A stretch of 64,000 nt of DNA from Ascaphus truei (taxonomy: Eukaryota; Chordata; Amphibia; Anura; Ascaphidae): positions 48,130,874 to 48,194,873 of the forward strand of contig CM071573.1 in assembly GCA_036426205.1 (NCBI GenBank). The letters run 5' to 3'. Positions within the stretch are counted from its first letter, which is position 1, and each line of letters begins with the position of its first letter. The notes under the pieces were generated by a model. That model was given only the letters and a program-made list of their open reading frames with translations. It was not told where the DNA came from and made no database searches. Made by a program: the position numbers and the translations under genes. Positions 34,040 to 46,169 of the stretch are shown piece by piece.

Positions 34040-35480
34040 AGTGCTTGCGTGACGGTGTGTTTGACGTGTGTATGACAAGTTTTGTGTGTGTGTAGTTTGA
34101 CTGTAAAGTGTGTTGTATGTGTAAGTGAGGTGAAGTGTGTGTGCTATGTTTTGAGGTGTGACAAGTGTGTGTGATGTCTGGTAAGTTTGACTTGTGGATA
34201 ATGTGTACGGGTGGTGTGTAAGTCGTGAAGTGGTGTCGGGTTGTGGGTGAGTGTGTGTGCATGTGTATGAGTGTGGTGTGCTGTATGTTGGTTTTTATGT
34301 TGTGTGTGGTGTGTGTTGTGTGGTGGGTGTTGTGTGTGTGATAGTGATGTGAAGTGTGTTGATGTGTTGTGTGCGGTGGTGTGGTGTGGTGTGAAAGTGA
34401 TGAAAGTGTGTGTTGTGTGTGTGGGTGTGTGTGTATAGTGTTGTAAATGTTGTGTGTGTTGTGCGTTGTGTGTGTGTGTGGTGTGTTGTGTGGGTTGTGT
34501 TGTAGTGATGTGTGTGTGGTGTGATGTCGTGGTGTGTGTGTGTGTGTGTGTGTAGTGTGTGTTTGTGTGTGTGTGTGTGAGTGAAAGTGAGTGTGTGGTG
34601 TGATATGCTGGTTAGGTGTGTGTGAAAAGGTGTGTGTGGTGTCGTCGTGAGTGTGAGTGTGAGGGGTGTGGGTGGCTTGGTTGGGTGTATGTGAAAGTGT
34701 GTGTGTGTGTGGTCGTGTTGCAAGTGTGTGCTGTGGTGTAGTGTGTGTGTGTGTGTTGTGTGGTGTGTGAGGTGATGTGTGTGCGTGTGGTGATGGTATA
34801 GATGTGAAGTGTGTGTGTGGAGTCGTTGACGAAAGTGTGTGGTGTGTGTGCGGAAAAAAGAGTAGTGAAGTGATCAGAGCAGTGTGAATGGTGAACGTGT
34901 GTGTGAGATGTGTGGATAGCGGTCGAGAGTGTGGTGTGTGAGTGTGTGTGTGTTGTGTGTGGTGTATGTGTGTGTGTGTGTGTGGTGGTTTGTGAGTTGG
35001 CTGTGTGATTGGTGTGTGGTTGTACATGGGTGTGTGTGTGATGTTGTGTGTGTTGTGTGTGTGTTACAGTGTGTGTGTGTGACTGTGTGTGTAAGTGTGT
35101 GGAGGTTGTGTGAGTTGTCTGTGAATTGGTGGTGTTGTTGTGTAAGTGTCGTGAGTGTGACAGTGTGGTGTGAGGTGACAGGGGTAGTTGACAGGTGTGT
35201 GTGAGAGGGTGTGCAGTGGGTTTGTGTTGGAGGGGTGGCAGTTGGTGACAAGTGTGTGTGAGAGTGTGACAGTGCTTTGTGTGAGGAGTCGGGCAGTGTG
35301 TGTGAGGAGTGTGAGAGTTTGCTGACCAGGGGTGTGGGTGTGTGTGTTGTGTGGTTGGTTGGTGTGTGTATTCAGTGTGGTTGTGTGTGTGTGTGTGGTG
35401 ATGTGTTGTGTGTGTGTGTGTGCTGTTGTGGTGTGTGTGTGTATCAGTGTGTGGGTGGCTCGTGGGTGTGTGTGTGATGG
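34040..35480 (+). repeat. TG-rich low-complexity tract
   Basis: About 1.4 kb of TGTGTG-dominated sequence on the plus strand. The long minus-strand open frames rich in Thr and His are translations of the CA complement, not genes. Confidence 0.9.
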
Positions 35481-35519
35481 CTACGGTTTTGCTGTTGGCG
35501 AGAGTGTCGACTCTAGTGT

Positions 35520-36420
35520 TTGTGGTGAGAGGGGGAGAGAGAGGAGGAGAAGAGAGAGAGCTGAGGCGGGAGAGGTTGTTATGCTGAGAAGTTTGATTAT
35601 GCAAGATTGGCCTGACCCCGGGACCTTGATCGGGAGAGGGCGGGGTCGCGGAGGAAAGTAAGGCGAGAAGACGGGGTGCGGGGACAAGAGGGCTAGAGGG
35701 TGGGAATGATGAAGGAGGGGGAAGTACGATGAGGAAAGAATGGAGGAGGATGCAGTTGAGGCAGGCGCTGACGTGGCAGGAGACGGAAAGAGAACGAGAG
35801 AGAGAAGAGGAGAGATGAGGAGATGTCACAGCGAGAGGAAGGAGAGCATGAGGAGAGGAGAGGAGTGATGAGCCAGCGGCGTGTTGTCGGAGAGAGGCAA
35901 CCTAATGGATAGACGTACTTGACGATGCTATGGAGGTAAAGAGGCAGTAGGAGCAGAAATTTCTTGGATTGGAGGAGGGGGAGAGGGATATGAGCCGTGC
36001 CGGGGGGTAGAGGGAAGAGAGGCGAAGGGGTAGACGACGGGGGAGAGGGAGAGAGAGAGTGGGAGGAGAGAGAGACGGGGAGAGGAGCGTGAGGGGGGAG
36101 AGAGAGAGAGAGAGGGGAGAAAGAGGGGGGAGAGGAGGAGAGGGGGGAGACAGAGAAAAGAGGGGGGGAGTAGAGAGGGGGAGAGAGGGAAGGGGGAAAG
36201 GGGAGGAGAGGGGAGGAGAGAGGGAGAGGAAGAGAGGGAAGGAGAGAGAGGAGGGAGGGTGAGAGGATGGAGAGGGGAGGAGAGAGAGAGAGGGTGAGAG
36301 AAGAGGAGGAGGACGGAGAGGGTAGAGGAGAAAAGGGGAGGGAGAGGCGAGAAGAGGGGGGGTGAGAGAGAGGAGGGAGAAGAAGGGGGGGAGAGACGAT
36401 TGATCCGTGAGGGGGTTGGG
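35520..36420 (+). repeat. GA/G-rich purine tract
   Basis: About 0.9 kb of GAGAGAG, GGAGGA and GGGGAGAG on the plus strand, with very few pyrimidines between 36040 and 36400. It follows the TG tract inside the hAT-like element. Confidence 0.9.
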
Positions 36421-37380
36421 GATGGGAGATGCAGGGGGGGGTGGGTGTATGGAGATGTTGGGGGGGGGGGGTGTTGTTTAAACCAAAATCATTACAAAAA
36501 TATACACATTGTTATTCAAAAGTATGAGTTAATATTATTATTACCCCCCTTCTTTACACGTCTATTTTTGATTATACCCGTTTTCGAAATGTTACCAGAT
36601 GGGGTTCCCCAAAATGTAACGAATACTTAAAGGGTTCCTCTCAAACAAAAAAGGTTGGGAATCACGCTATACACACAAAACACACTGCAGCCCCCACCTC
36701 TATGACACACAAACACCCCCACGGCAGGGCCTACCTCTGGTTATACAGAACTACACACACTGCGAGCCAGGGTTGCCACCTTCTATGAAAGCCAACGCAG
36801 AGAGATAACATTGTTTAGATCTATTTATTATATATTTTTTTATCTGCCTTTGGCTGTATCCTCCCCTCCAAATTCCGTTCAACAGGTGCGCGAACCGTCA
36901 CGTTAATACACATTGCCATAACAATGAGCCTGCTCTGTGACGTCACGCGGCATCAAGTTGACATGACAATGGTGACGAGGGCATCATGTGATGCCACAAT
37001 GTCATGGCAACATGTCAACACCTGACGGTTAGTGTCTTTGTGTCATGGCAACGAGGAGGGGGGGGCGTGCGGACGTGATGTAGCATTGTTTTATAAATAA
37101 TGTTTTAAAGTGTCCCGGTTTTTTTTTATTTGAAAAATTGGTCACCCAATATACATGGGAAGGATGATGATCCGGGATTAACCGATTGCCAATTCTTGGA
37201 GTCAGGAAGGGAAATAAATTGTTCCCACTAATGGGGTGTTTTTTGTTTGCTTCCTCTGGATCAATAGAGTAGTATAGATATATGAATAAAGTTATTGTGT
37301 CAAATTTAGCATAGGTGAACTTGAGGAACTACGTCTTTTTCAACCTCATCTACTATGTAACTATGTAACTTATATATATA

Positions 37381-38236
37381 ATTAATAATTTTAGAGTTTC
37401 TTACACCTGCGTCTTTGCAAAGACTTCGGTATCCTTTACTTGTCAGTGATAAGGATCCCCGCGGTAGCTACTCACGCCTCCCTTTATCAGGCAGACCGCT
37501 GCGCAACGCTGGATCACCTATTAGACTGGTGTGTGACCTGCTCACACAGCATCCACCGAGTTGTACCACTCATTAACTGATTCCCATATCACCATGACCC
37601 GCGCCCTGAGTTCCCTCCTGATTGCAGCAGCTCTGCGCCTGCGTGATACGCCAGGGACTCATAAAGACCCTCTCTCAGTAATCTTCCAGCTCTAGCGTAC
37701 AATGTCCAGTCACAAAGTCATCCTGATGAGCATGTCATCAACAAGTCACACCCTGAGCACACCAGGAGAGAAGCCAGGCAGGGGGAAGTGGTTATCTCCC
37801 TCATGCATTACATTTACAAGGGGGTTCCAAACCACACACACACACACACACACACAAATATATATTATATATATTGTGTCGTGTGGTGTGTGTGTGGTGG
37901 TGTTTGTAACATCTGGACGCTAAGGAGGAAGGATTACTGAGGAGAGGGTCTTATGAGTCCCTGCGTATCCACGCAGGCGCAGAGTGCTGCGATCAGGAGG
38001 GAACTAGGGCGGGGGATCAAGGTGATATGGGAAACAGGTTAATGAGTGGTAACAATCGTGGTGGATGCTGTGATGAGCAGTAACACACCAGTCTAATAGG
38101 TGATCCAGCGTTGCGCAGCCGGTCTGCCTGATAAAGGGAGCGTTGAGTAGCTACCGCGGGGATCTTATCACTGACAAGTAAAGGATACCGAAGTCTTTGC
38201 AAAGACGCAGGTGTAAGAAACTCTAAAATTATTAAT
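37381..38236. mobile_element. 856-base palindrome with arms of about 320 bases
   Basis: The left arm ATTAATAATTTTAGAGTTTC is repeated inverted, ending at 38236. The arms run to about 37710 and from about 37908. The loop holds a CA repeat (37829-37856) and TA-rich sequence. It begins ten bases after the LINE tail. Confidence 0.88.
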
Positions 38237-38239
38237 GGT

Positions 38240-39380
38240 AATGATGATAAGACAATTGTTGGAAGGAAATCTTAAGATCAATAAATATGTCTAATTTATT
38301 CTGACACTAAAATGAGTTCTGAAAATCTTCTTACATGGTATAATGTCAAAATCTTCTGTAGATTCAGGTACAAGTGAAGAGGTGTGGCTAACTTATTTTA
38401 ACAAACAGAATCTATGGATAGATAAGAAGGTCATACGGCTGTCTTGAAATGTCTTGGGAAAGGCCAACGAAAGACTGACAATTACTGTCATGATATGCTG
38501 TGGTAATCAAGAATGGTAAAAAGTAGTTTTGATTGCCTTGTGTGGAGGGTGGGTAGTTCCTTTTCAGGTTTGACATCATGTTAAATGGCCTAGGAGTTCT
38601 GAAAGATACTGTACATAGTACCATAACTGGGAATAGAATTAGTAGTCCGGCAAACTAGGTAATTTTGTCTGGATAAATATGCAGCAGTTTTAGCTAAGAG
38701 GGTTAACATCACAATATCACAATCAAACTGAAGGATTTCACTCAGGAACAGAATAATATGCAACCGTCTTTGGTGATATCATAATTTATTTGGCTGTCAC
38801 TACCATTTTGTACTATTTTGGTATGTGAGTATTTATCTTCAAAATAAACGTTTATTTTTTGTGTGCGAAAACCAGAATGCTGAGTTCTGTTATGTTGGAG
38901 TAATCTATAAAAATTACAAGGGATATTTAACAGCAGGCCTGATACATTAAAACACTATCTACAATAGCTTCAATGGTGTGCCAGCACCATGGGCCCATTA
39001 GATACAGGGTCGGGTGGTATTGGGGAGAGACATTTGCGTATACCCGCGCATGGTCTTATGCGAAATATATTGTGCATAATGGTGAATGATACTCCCGTCT
39101 GAAGATCATATGTGTATCTACTTATATATCTATTGTGTTTACTAAGGGCTGTGCTATAAATACGTCTCTGTTATCTACATTCCTGTGTTTCAATTTGCTA
39201 CGTACTTGGTAAGCGAGGTAGTACTGGCTATTAATGGGGAGGAGGAGTTGGACTTCCGCCTTAGCAGATAGGTGCCAGTCTAAGGATAATAATATATATA
39301 TGGCCCTTGAGTGCCTGTTAGGCTACCTAGGCCTACTCAAAGGGGAGTATGGCTAGGCCACAGGGGGTTAGTGAGGGGGT
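38240..39380. other. AT-rich sequence without recognised features
   Basis: No convincing exon, RNA gene or inverted repeat was seen in this 1.1 kb. Confidence 0.4.
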
Positions 39381-39399
39381 TAGCTCCTTGTATTCCATA

Positions 39400-40010
39400 G
39401 GGTTCTCTCTGCAATGCTGCAAGACACATAGGTGCCCTCTGCCAAGCTGCAAGATCCACAGGTACCCTCTCCAATGCTGAAAGACCAACAAGCAGTCTCT
39501 GTAATGCTGCAAGACCTGCAGACATCCTATGCGCACTGCAAGACCTGCATCATGCTCTGCAGTGCTACAAGGCTGAAAGCATCTTCTGGAATGCTGCAAG
39601 ACCCACAGTAGCCATGTGTGATGCTGCAAGACCTGCATGGGCCTTTTTCACACTCTGAGGTGCTGCAAGACCCGCAGGCGCCCTCTGTGATGCTGTACAA
39701 CCCGCTGGCACCGTCTGTGATTCTGTAAGACCCACAGCTGCCCCCTGCGGAACATGAAGATCTGCAGGCACCCTCTGCGATGCTTCAAGACCCACAAGTG
39801 CCTTCTGTGATGCTTTAAAACAAACAGGAACCTACTGTTTTGCTGTAAAAAAAACTCTGCGGTGCTATAAGAGCATCATGCACCCTCTACCATGCAGCAA
39901 GGCCCCCAGGTGTCCTTTTCGATGCTCCAAGACCCGCAGGCATCCTCTGTGAGGCTACAAGACCAGTAGGAGTTGTCTCGGATGCTGCAAGACCTGTCTC
40001 AATGACCACG
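39400..40010 (-). repeat. 30-base minisatellite, about 20 units
   Basis: The plus-strand unit is TGCAAGACCCGCAGGCACCC plus TCTGTGATGC, with unit-to-unit variation. Because 30 is a multiple of three, every frame shows a periodic peptide. The minus-strand ORFs at 39333-39795 are explained by this and are not genes. Confidence 0.88.
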
Positions 40011-40109
40011 ATCCGAGCTCCATTCTTTTGCGCATTATCAAGCCATAAAGATCAGCTTCCTGTCCTGGTTCCCACCTTCATTGGTGCCTTAGAGGGACCT
40101 ACTGTACTG

Positions 40110-40420
40110 TACTTTTGAGCCATGTAGATTTTAGTGTCATTGCAAAATTTTGAATTAGAAGTTGAGTAACTGACCTTTGGCAGATCTGTTGAGGTGAAGA
40201 TTATTTGAGGACAAAGGTCTCAGAGATAGATACTGACCTGTAGTTAGGAAATCCTATTTGCTCTCCCACTCACAAATTGATAACATGTTAAATGCAAGCT
40301 GCACAATTCTGCAAGTCATAGCAGGATACCTCTACGGTAACAGCCTATAAAACTTGCAAATATAAATCTCTGTACAGTATTTTGTATGTGGGATTTCAGA
40401 TCAATAAAATACAACTAATA
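40110..40420. repeat. Interspersed repeat, copy 1 (pair with 46170-46470)
   Basis: It shares blocks in the same order with 46170-46470: GCCATGTAG(A/G)TTTTAGT, AAAGGTCTCAG, TGACCTGTAGTTA, GAAATCCTATTTGCT, and CATCTCTGTACAGTATT-like. No coding potential. Confidence 0.75.
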
Positions 40421-40859
40421 TTAACCCCGTTGTAGCCCATGGCCAGCTAGTAATAGGCAATAGATCCCTTGTGGCATACGAAACCGGATGACAAGCGAGG
40501 AGTTAACTACTTTCTCCAACTCACATTGGGACCTAATTAGCCTCCCTGTGTGAACAACCCCAGCACCAACCCCCAGAACTGCCACCCCAACATAAATACA
40601 CGTCTGTATATATTTACTTGTGTGTGTTTGTATATATGTACACACGTGTGTATATTTATGTGCGTGTGTATGTGTGCATACATACACTACCTTGTGCACC
40701 ACCATGAGAAAAGTCCCACGGGTGGACCGAAACGACGTTTTTTGTGTCTGTTTTTCAATACAAAGAACTTGTGATCAACTTAGCTGTGTGCTGGCCCTTG
40801 ATATCGTGCTTCAACCGGTATCGTATCGTATGGTATATATATATATATATATATATATA

Positions 40860-43505
40860 GAAAAACACAAAAAAGAAAACCTCTTAGAAAGCACTCAGAC
40901 AAATGTTTGCAAAAATAGAAAAGGTAGTTTTATTAAATCAAAAAATAACAGACATACAAACAACTAACTGGAGAGCCTGCCTGACTAAATATAAGAAAAA
41001 TGTGGAAAAAAGAACAAAAAATAACTTAAATGCAATATAATAGACCCAATATGAATAATCTGATATCCTAGAGTGGTGGCTCACTGCGGGAACAGAATTC
41101 CCACAATGAAGCAATCCAGACCGGCCGGTCACATAAAAAATACTAAGATAAGAGATATCATGAGTCTACACAGAAAAATATACAAAAATACAAAGAAAAC
41201 AACATGTGTGCTGTACCAATGGCAGAATATAGGTTAACAGCAATATGTCAGCCTATTGCCACTAAAAAGATTTTATAACAAAGGAGACATATAAATGAGT
41301 TCCTTCAGTGACCCAAATACATAAATCAGAGCAAATGGGAAAAAAGAAGAGGGATAAAAAATGATACTCAGCTCCTTGGTAATATGGCACTGCAATCATG
41401 GGTCAGCATAGTCCACAAGATAACGTCCATAGATGAAGGACATTAGGATAGTCCAAAATAAGGCATAAACAGGCAGGGTCAGCAGCAGCAAAAGTTAAAA
41501 TGAGCCCACTGACGCGTTTCGTCCGCTAAGGCTTCACGAGTGGTACAAGGGCCGTGGAGCAGGAACACTTAAATAGGCTGCAGATAATTTCGAATTTCGC
41601 GCCAAAACGCCCTTTAACCCAGATATATATAATCTGTCACTTGATTTGTGATGATAATTCGTTTATATAAGCAGTGTTACAGCTGGATGGCACTGTTGTA
41701 TATCAATAGTGCAGACCGTGATCTCAGTATACATATCCCGGAAGCACGATGACGTCACAAAATCCCGCGAGGATTTGCAATGTTCCTGTAATGTCATCTG
41801 TTAACTCCATCCATAACTATGGTCTCTTTTTCTTTGTACCTTAAACCTTTTTCTCGTTTCCAGATCACACACAATATTGACGAGTCCTTTTGGAAGCAAT
41901 AAATTAATAGTATATATTTTATTTAATTTTTTTAGGGGGTTCCGGTTGTAAGGATTTAGGTTCAGACTGTTTTTTATAATTAATTTATTAACAGTTTTTA
42001 CAGTTATCCAAACATACCATCCCCAGTTTATTTATGTATATATATATCTTTAATTAATTTTTCGTTTCCCCCTGTGATGGGATTGATTTGTGTTCTTCCT
42101 TATACAGGATATGGTTTGTGTTTAATGAATTGCTTTAACCATTGTCTCCTCTTTTCTTACTACCTTAGATCAGCTCCTACCATTTATAAGCAGGTTACTT
42201 CTGTTCCTGCTGTGATGTCATATTACTATCCTGATATGGCTCCACTTTCCCTATATGAAAGGGGATCTACCAATACAAGAATTGATGCCATTTAAACTAT
42301 AAGGATGTTTCAGAAATGGATGTTTCTACTACAGATGCATTTAATTATACTTCAATAAGCAGCCATTGCTCTGGGACAATTTGCTGTCCGGATGATATGC
42401 AGGATATTGCGTCCCTTATGACAAGAGGATACAAAACTATGCACTGAATTCCTGTCTGAGGCGCCTGTGAATCCCAATATGTAGTGCTCATGCGCGAGGC
42501 TTGATTTTACCATTCGCCCGATAAAGAATATGATGTCAGTGAGGGCAATGTGAATGCCTTATCCAAGATGGCCGCCGCAATAGGCAGGCTACAGTGTGCG
42601 TGTGCGAGATCTCATGGGCAGTCCTCGCGGGATTTTGTGACGTCATCGTGCTTCCGGGATATGTATACTGATATCACGGTCTGCACTATTGATATACAAC
42701 AGTGCCATCCAGCTGTAACACTGCTTATATAAACGAATTATCATCACAAATCAAGTGACAGATTATATACATCTGGGTTAAAGGGCGTTTTGGCGCGAAA
42801 TTCGAAATTATCTGCAGCCTATTTAAGTGTTCCTGCTCCACGGCCCTAGTACCACTCGTGAAGAAGCCTTAGCGGACGAAACGCGTCAGTGGGCTCATTT
42901 TAACTTTTGCTGCTGCTGACCCTGCCTGTTTATGCCTTATTTTGGACTATCCAATGTCCTATCTATGGACGTTATCTTGTGGACTATGCTGACCCATGAT
43001 TGCAGTGCCATATTACCAAGGAGCTGGTATCATTTTTTTCCCTCTTCTTTTTCCCATTGCTCTGATTATGTATTTGGGTCACTGAAGGAAAATCTTATAT
43101 GTCTCCTTTGTTATAAAATCTTTTTAGTGGCAAAGGCTGACATATTGCTGTTAACCTATATTTGCCATTGGTACAGACACATGTTGTTTTCTTTGTATTT
43201 TTGTATTTTTCTGTGTAGACTCATGATATCTCTTATTTAGTATTTTTTGATGTGACCGGCGGTCTGGATTGCTTCATTGTGGGAATTCTGTTCCGCAGTG
43301 AGCCACCACTCTAGGATATCAGAATATTCATATTGGGTCTATATATTGCATTAAGTTATTTTTGTTCTTTTTCCACATTTTCTTATATTAGTCAGGCAGG
43401 CTCTCAGTTGTTGTTGATGTCTTTATTTTTTGATTAAAAAACTACTTTTATATTTTGCAAACATTTGTCTGAGTGCTTCTAAGAGGTTTTCTTTTTTGTG
43501 TTTTC
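40860..43505. mobile_element. 2.65-kb giant palindrome with arms of about 900 bases
   Basis: The arms are about 40860-41772 and 42620-43505, starting AAAAACACAAAAAAGAAAAC and ending in its complement. They stay alignable throughout, including CGAAACGCGTCA with TTAGCGGA (41512-41530 and 42869-42888) and GATGACGTCACAAAATCCCG. The loop (about 850 bases) shows no recognised coding region. A TA microsatellite abuts the left tip. Class unknown. Confidence 0.9.
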
Positions 43506-43639
43506 ATATTATAATTATTTTCCTCTAGCACCACCTAGCAGTCTAGGTTTCTTTGTTATAACTTTTTCAGATATATTTTCGATTTATGTAGGTTGTTAGA
43601 CACTGCACTATTATTGGTAGCTGATGCGGTATTACTTTA

Positions 43640-43695
43640 GTGTGTGTGATGTGTTGTGTGTGGTGTGTGTGGTGTGTGTGTGTGTGTGGTGTGGT

Positions 43696-43761
<66 letters not shown>
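43640..43761 (+). repeat. TG microsatellite
   Basis: About 120 bases, almost pure TG from 43700. Confidence 0.95.
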
Positions 43762-43762
<1 letters not shown>

Positions 43763-43828
43763 TAAACAAGAACAGTAGGCACTCCGTCGGGGAAATCAAG
43801 ATGATGGCTGCAAATCCTATATAGAATA

Positions 43829-44006
43829 AATAGGCAATACGATACCGTGTTTGAGACGAATATCAAGAGGCAGCACTCCAAAAGGTAGTCAAAAAAAATA
43901 TTGTATTAACAAGACATCATATCTTGTTAATACAGTATTTTTTTTACTACCTTTTGGAGTGCTGCCTATTGATATTCGTCTCAAACATGGTATCGTATTG
44001 CCTATA
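43829..44006. mobile_element. 178-base near-perfect palindrome
   Basis: The arms read ATAGGCAATACGATACCGTG and its inverse around a centre near 43917 (AAGACATCATATCTTG). It may be a short MITE. Confidence 0.88.
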
Positions 44007-44009
44007 ACT

Positions 44010-44870
44010 CCTTCCAGTTACAGCTCACTAATTCACATTTTTTAGCACGTATTTTGTTCAATGTGTATTAAAGCCTAATTTGTTATTCTATTTAATTATT
44101 GCATTATTAATGAGAGCAAAATCTCACCAGAACAGAGGGCTATAGGGGATTCCTAGCTCGCCATGTGCAGGGTGCTACCGAAACTAACTTACCCTAGGTG
44201 CAGCTTTGATGTGTCCATCCAAAACTATCCCAGTAACATGGGATAACAACCCCAGGCCCACAGGGTTCATGATACTGTTGATCTCTGTTTAGACACCAAG
44301 ACCAACCATGAACAACTGTGGAGCCCTGATCAGAGTTGACCACTATCGTTTCCCGGTCTACATTAGGAAAAATGGAGACCCGGGTGATGACCAATCAGCA
44401 GAGACCTTACCTCTTCTGAGGAACAGATCAATCAAGGCTTTGAGCGGAACTGGTGCTTAAGGACAGCCTCAAGTGTTGGGACTTTGAATCATGGGAAATT
44501 GGAACCGGCCAATGGGAACTGAGCCGACGGGGATAGGACCAGTGCACCACTTCTCGAAGTCAGCTTCATACCTCCTGCAGGGGAGAGAACAATGCTGTGC
44601 GTTTGTAGCGTGTGCTCTTTCAGCAAACAGGCTCACCCTTTCCCACCTCACCATTGTCCCCAAACACTGCACATGTCAACCACACACACAAAGACTAGCC
44701 CTCTGACTCATTGAATGCTAGCCACTTAGCCATTGTTACTGGACCAGGCATACAATGAATCATACAGATACAGCAGAAAACACAAACATCCCATAATAAC
44801 ACAGTTACTGAATACACAGCGAAAAACAGATATCTAACCTGGCTTAACTATTAGTGCTGTATACAACAAA
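44010..44870. other. Repeat-like sequence related to 49584-50862
   Basis: CCAATGGGAAC and CATACCTCC blocks near 44507-44577 recur in the same order near 50206-50266, so this is probably a decayed relative of that LTR-like element. No ORF of interest. Confidence 0.4.
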
Positions 44871-45282
44871 AAAACAGAGAAGCCCAAAGCTACATCCAAT
44901 ATGACAAAAATACACAGTGAAATACATATGCATCTCTTGAAAAAGGGTAATTTAGTTAAACCCTTTGGCCAAAGCATTTTAAGCCTGCAAGCCGCATTAA
45001 ATCTGAGGGTGTGTAATTGGGCACTCTAAACAGTTTAAGTGAATACTATTTAAGTGTGACTTAAACACAAAATTATAGTGTCCGTGCACACAGTGTTAAA
45101 TTGTGAAAATTAAATAAAGAGTGAACCAAGTGAACAATTAATTATAAATCTTAATCAGCAATATTTGAAAGAAACATATAACACCACCAATGTGAAGAAA
45201 AAATATAATATTGAAGAGCAGCTCAAAAACCCTTTGTGATAGACTGTTATCAAGTCTATTTTTCCTTGTAGGTATCTGAAGT

Positions 45283-45716
45283 TTTTAGGGGATCGTCAAA
45301 TGTTCACAGCAATTGCATGTAAAAGATAAGAAAACACAGTGCAACCAATTTTGAAATGATATAGTGTGTGGAGCTGTGGATGAATTCAACTCACACTTTA
45401 TCCATAATGTTAGCGCATATCAGAGACACTGTTTCTCTCTGATGGAAGCAAACGGTGATTCTAGACCTTCAGTCTCGATCCCCCAGGTAAGGTAAACTCT
45501 TCCCCTGGATATAACCATAAAAAAGAGAAGGACTCTTACAGTGTAGTATTTTCCAAAGGTATATTCATGAATATTGACATAGAATAAAAGTGCACTCACA
45601 TTTTACACTAAGCTCCCCACACTATATAATTTCAAAATTGGTTGCGCTATGTTGTGTTTTCTTATCTTTTACATGCAGTTGCTGTGAATATTTGGCGCTT
45701 CCCTAAAAACTTTGGA
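45283..45716. mobile_element. Fold-back element of about 430 bases
   Basis: The inverted arms include GCATGTAAAAGATAAGAAAA with CCAATTTTGAAAT at the left and their complements at 45620-45690. An AGTTAAACCCTTTGGCCAAAG motif of the 1556-2092 family lies at its left (about 44950-44975). Confidence 0.8.
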
Positions 45717-46169
45717 AGCCACATCAAGGCATGACCAAATATTGCAGGTCCTAACACTGATTAAAATTCTTATTTACCTCTATAATTAGAGGAAGAATGA
45801 TCCCATTGGATCTGTCCCAACCAGCTGCATGAAAAAGACCTGCTTACTTGGAAAGTGGGGAGGGGCTAGCTTAAACCCTGGGAGGGTTTAATTATTATTA
45901 TTATTATTAACAAATAGAGCTGGCAGACATTTTCCAGCCAATTAACCCTTTTGACTGGGTCGCCATTTTGACTGGTAGGGACAGCAAGCGGGTTTAACCT
46001 TTACTGTACCATGCCACGCTGCCCCTACTGTCAAAGTCCACATCTACTAAACAGTGCTATTCCATAAAACCCCTTCCATTGATGAAAGACACATTACACT
46101 CCATCCAGTTAAATGTGCTGCAAGGTGTCTTCTGGTGCCAAGCCCCTAATCAATAATCTGTGAAGTGGT

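Larger units (their letters stand above)
33231..37149. mobile_element. 3.9-kb hAT-like non-autonomous element, 8-base target duplication TATACATG
   Basis: The ends TAGGGTGACCA and TGGTCACCCAA pair at 10 of 11 positions. TATACATG is duplicated at 33223-33230 and 37150-37157; an 8-base duplication is typical of hAT elements. The interior lacks any transposase. In order it holds tandem TCCCGGGACAG words, a G tract (33357-33382), a 51-53-base array, a CpG-rich part ending at GAG|GTAGGC (33927-33935), about 1.4 kb of TG-rich and about 1 kb of GA-rich sequence, and a unique right part with TGACGTCA. It lies within the LINE 3' region. Confidence 0.85.
30005..37370 (+). mobile_element. Decayed CR1/L2-type LINE opened by four later insertions
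   Basis: Plus-strand pieces 30005-30046, 30863-30981, 31506-31915, 32820-33230 and 37150-37370 join into one LINE. The translated order is EAFYQNYKECNKSCKRA, INPKNVFVYLNNKK, NKARGPNGIHPRVLKELS then DWRKADEVPIFKK and RPGNY, and VQRRATKLIKG with LGLFTLEKRRLRGD. These are successive blocks of CR1/L2/Rex1-like reverse transcriptases. The catalytic core between RPGNY and VQRRATKL is missing. The 3' end carries a TATGTAAC duplication (37354-37369), a tail type found in this superfamily. Each piece has stops. Gaps are two solo LTRs, one segment at 31916-32819 and a hAT-like element. Confidence 0.8.

Noticed and set aside
33300..34052. Plus-strand open frame of 250 residues
   Set aside because: It covers a G homopolymer and a 51-53-base tandem array inside a transposon. 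The GC richness removes stop codons.
33864..35829. Minus-strand open frames of 387 and 405 residues, rich in Thr, His and Ser
   Set aside because: They translate the CA complement of a TG-rich tract. They have no domain, no splice context, and equal openness in other frames.
39333..39795. Minus-strand periodic peptide frames
   Set aside because: The 30-base minisatellite period is a multiple of three, so stop-free periodic frames arise automatically.
39400..40010. Regularly spaced repeats resembling a CRISPR array
   Set aside because: Contiguous degenerate 30-base units without unique spacers, in a vertebrate genome.
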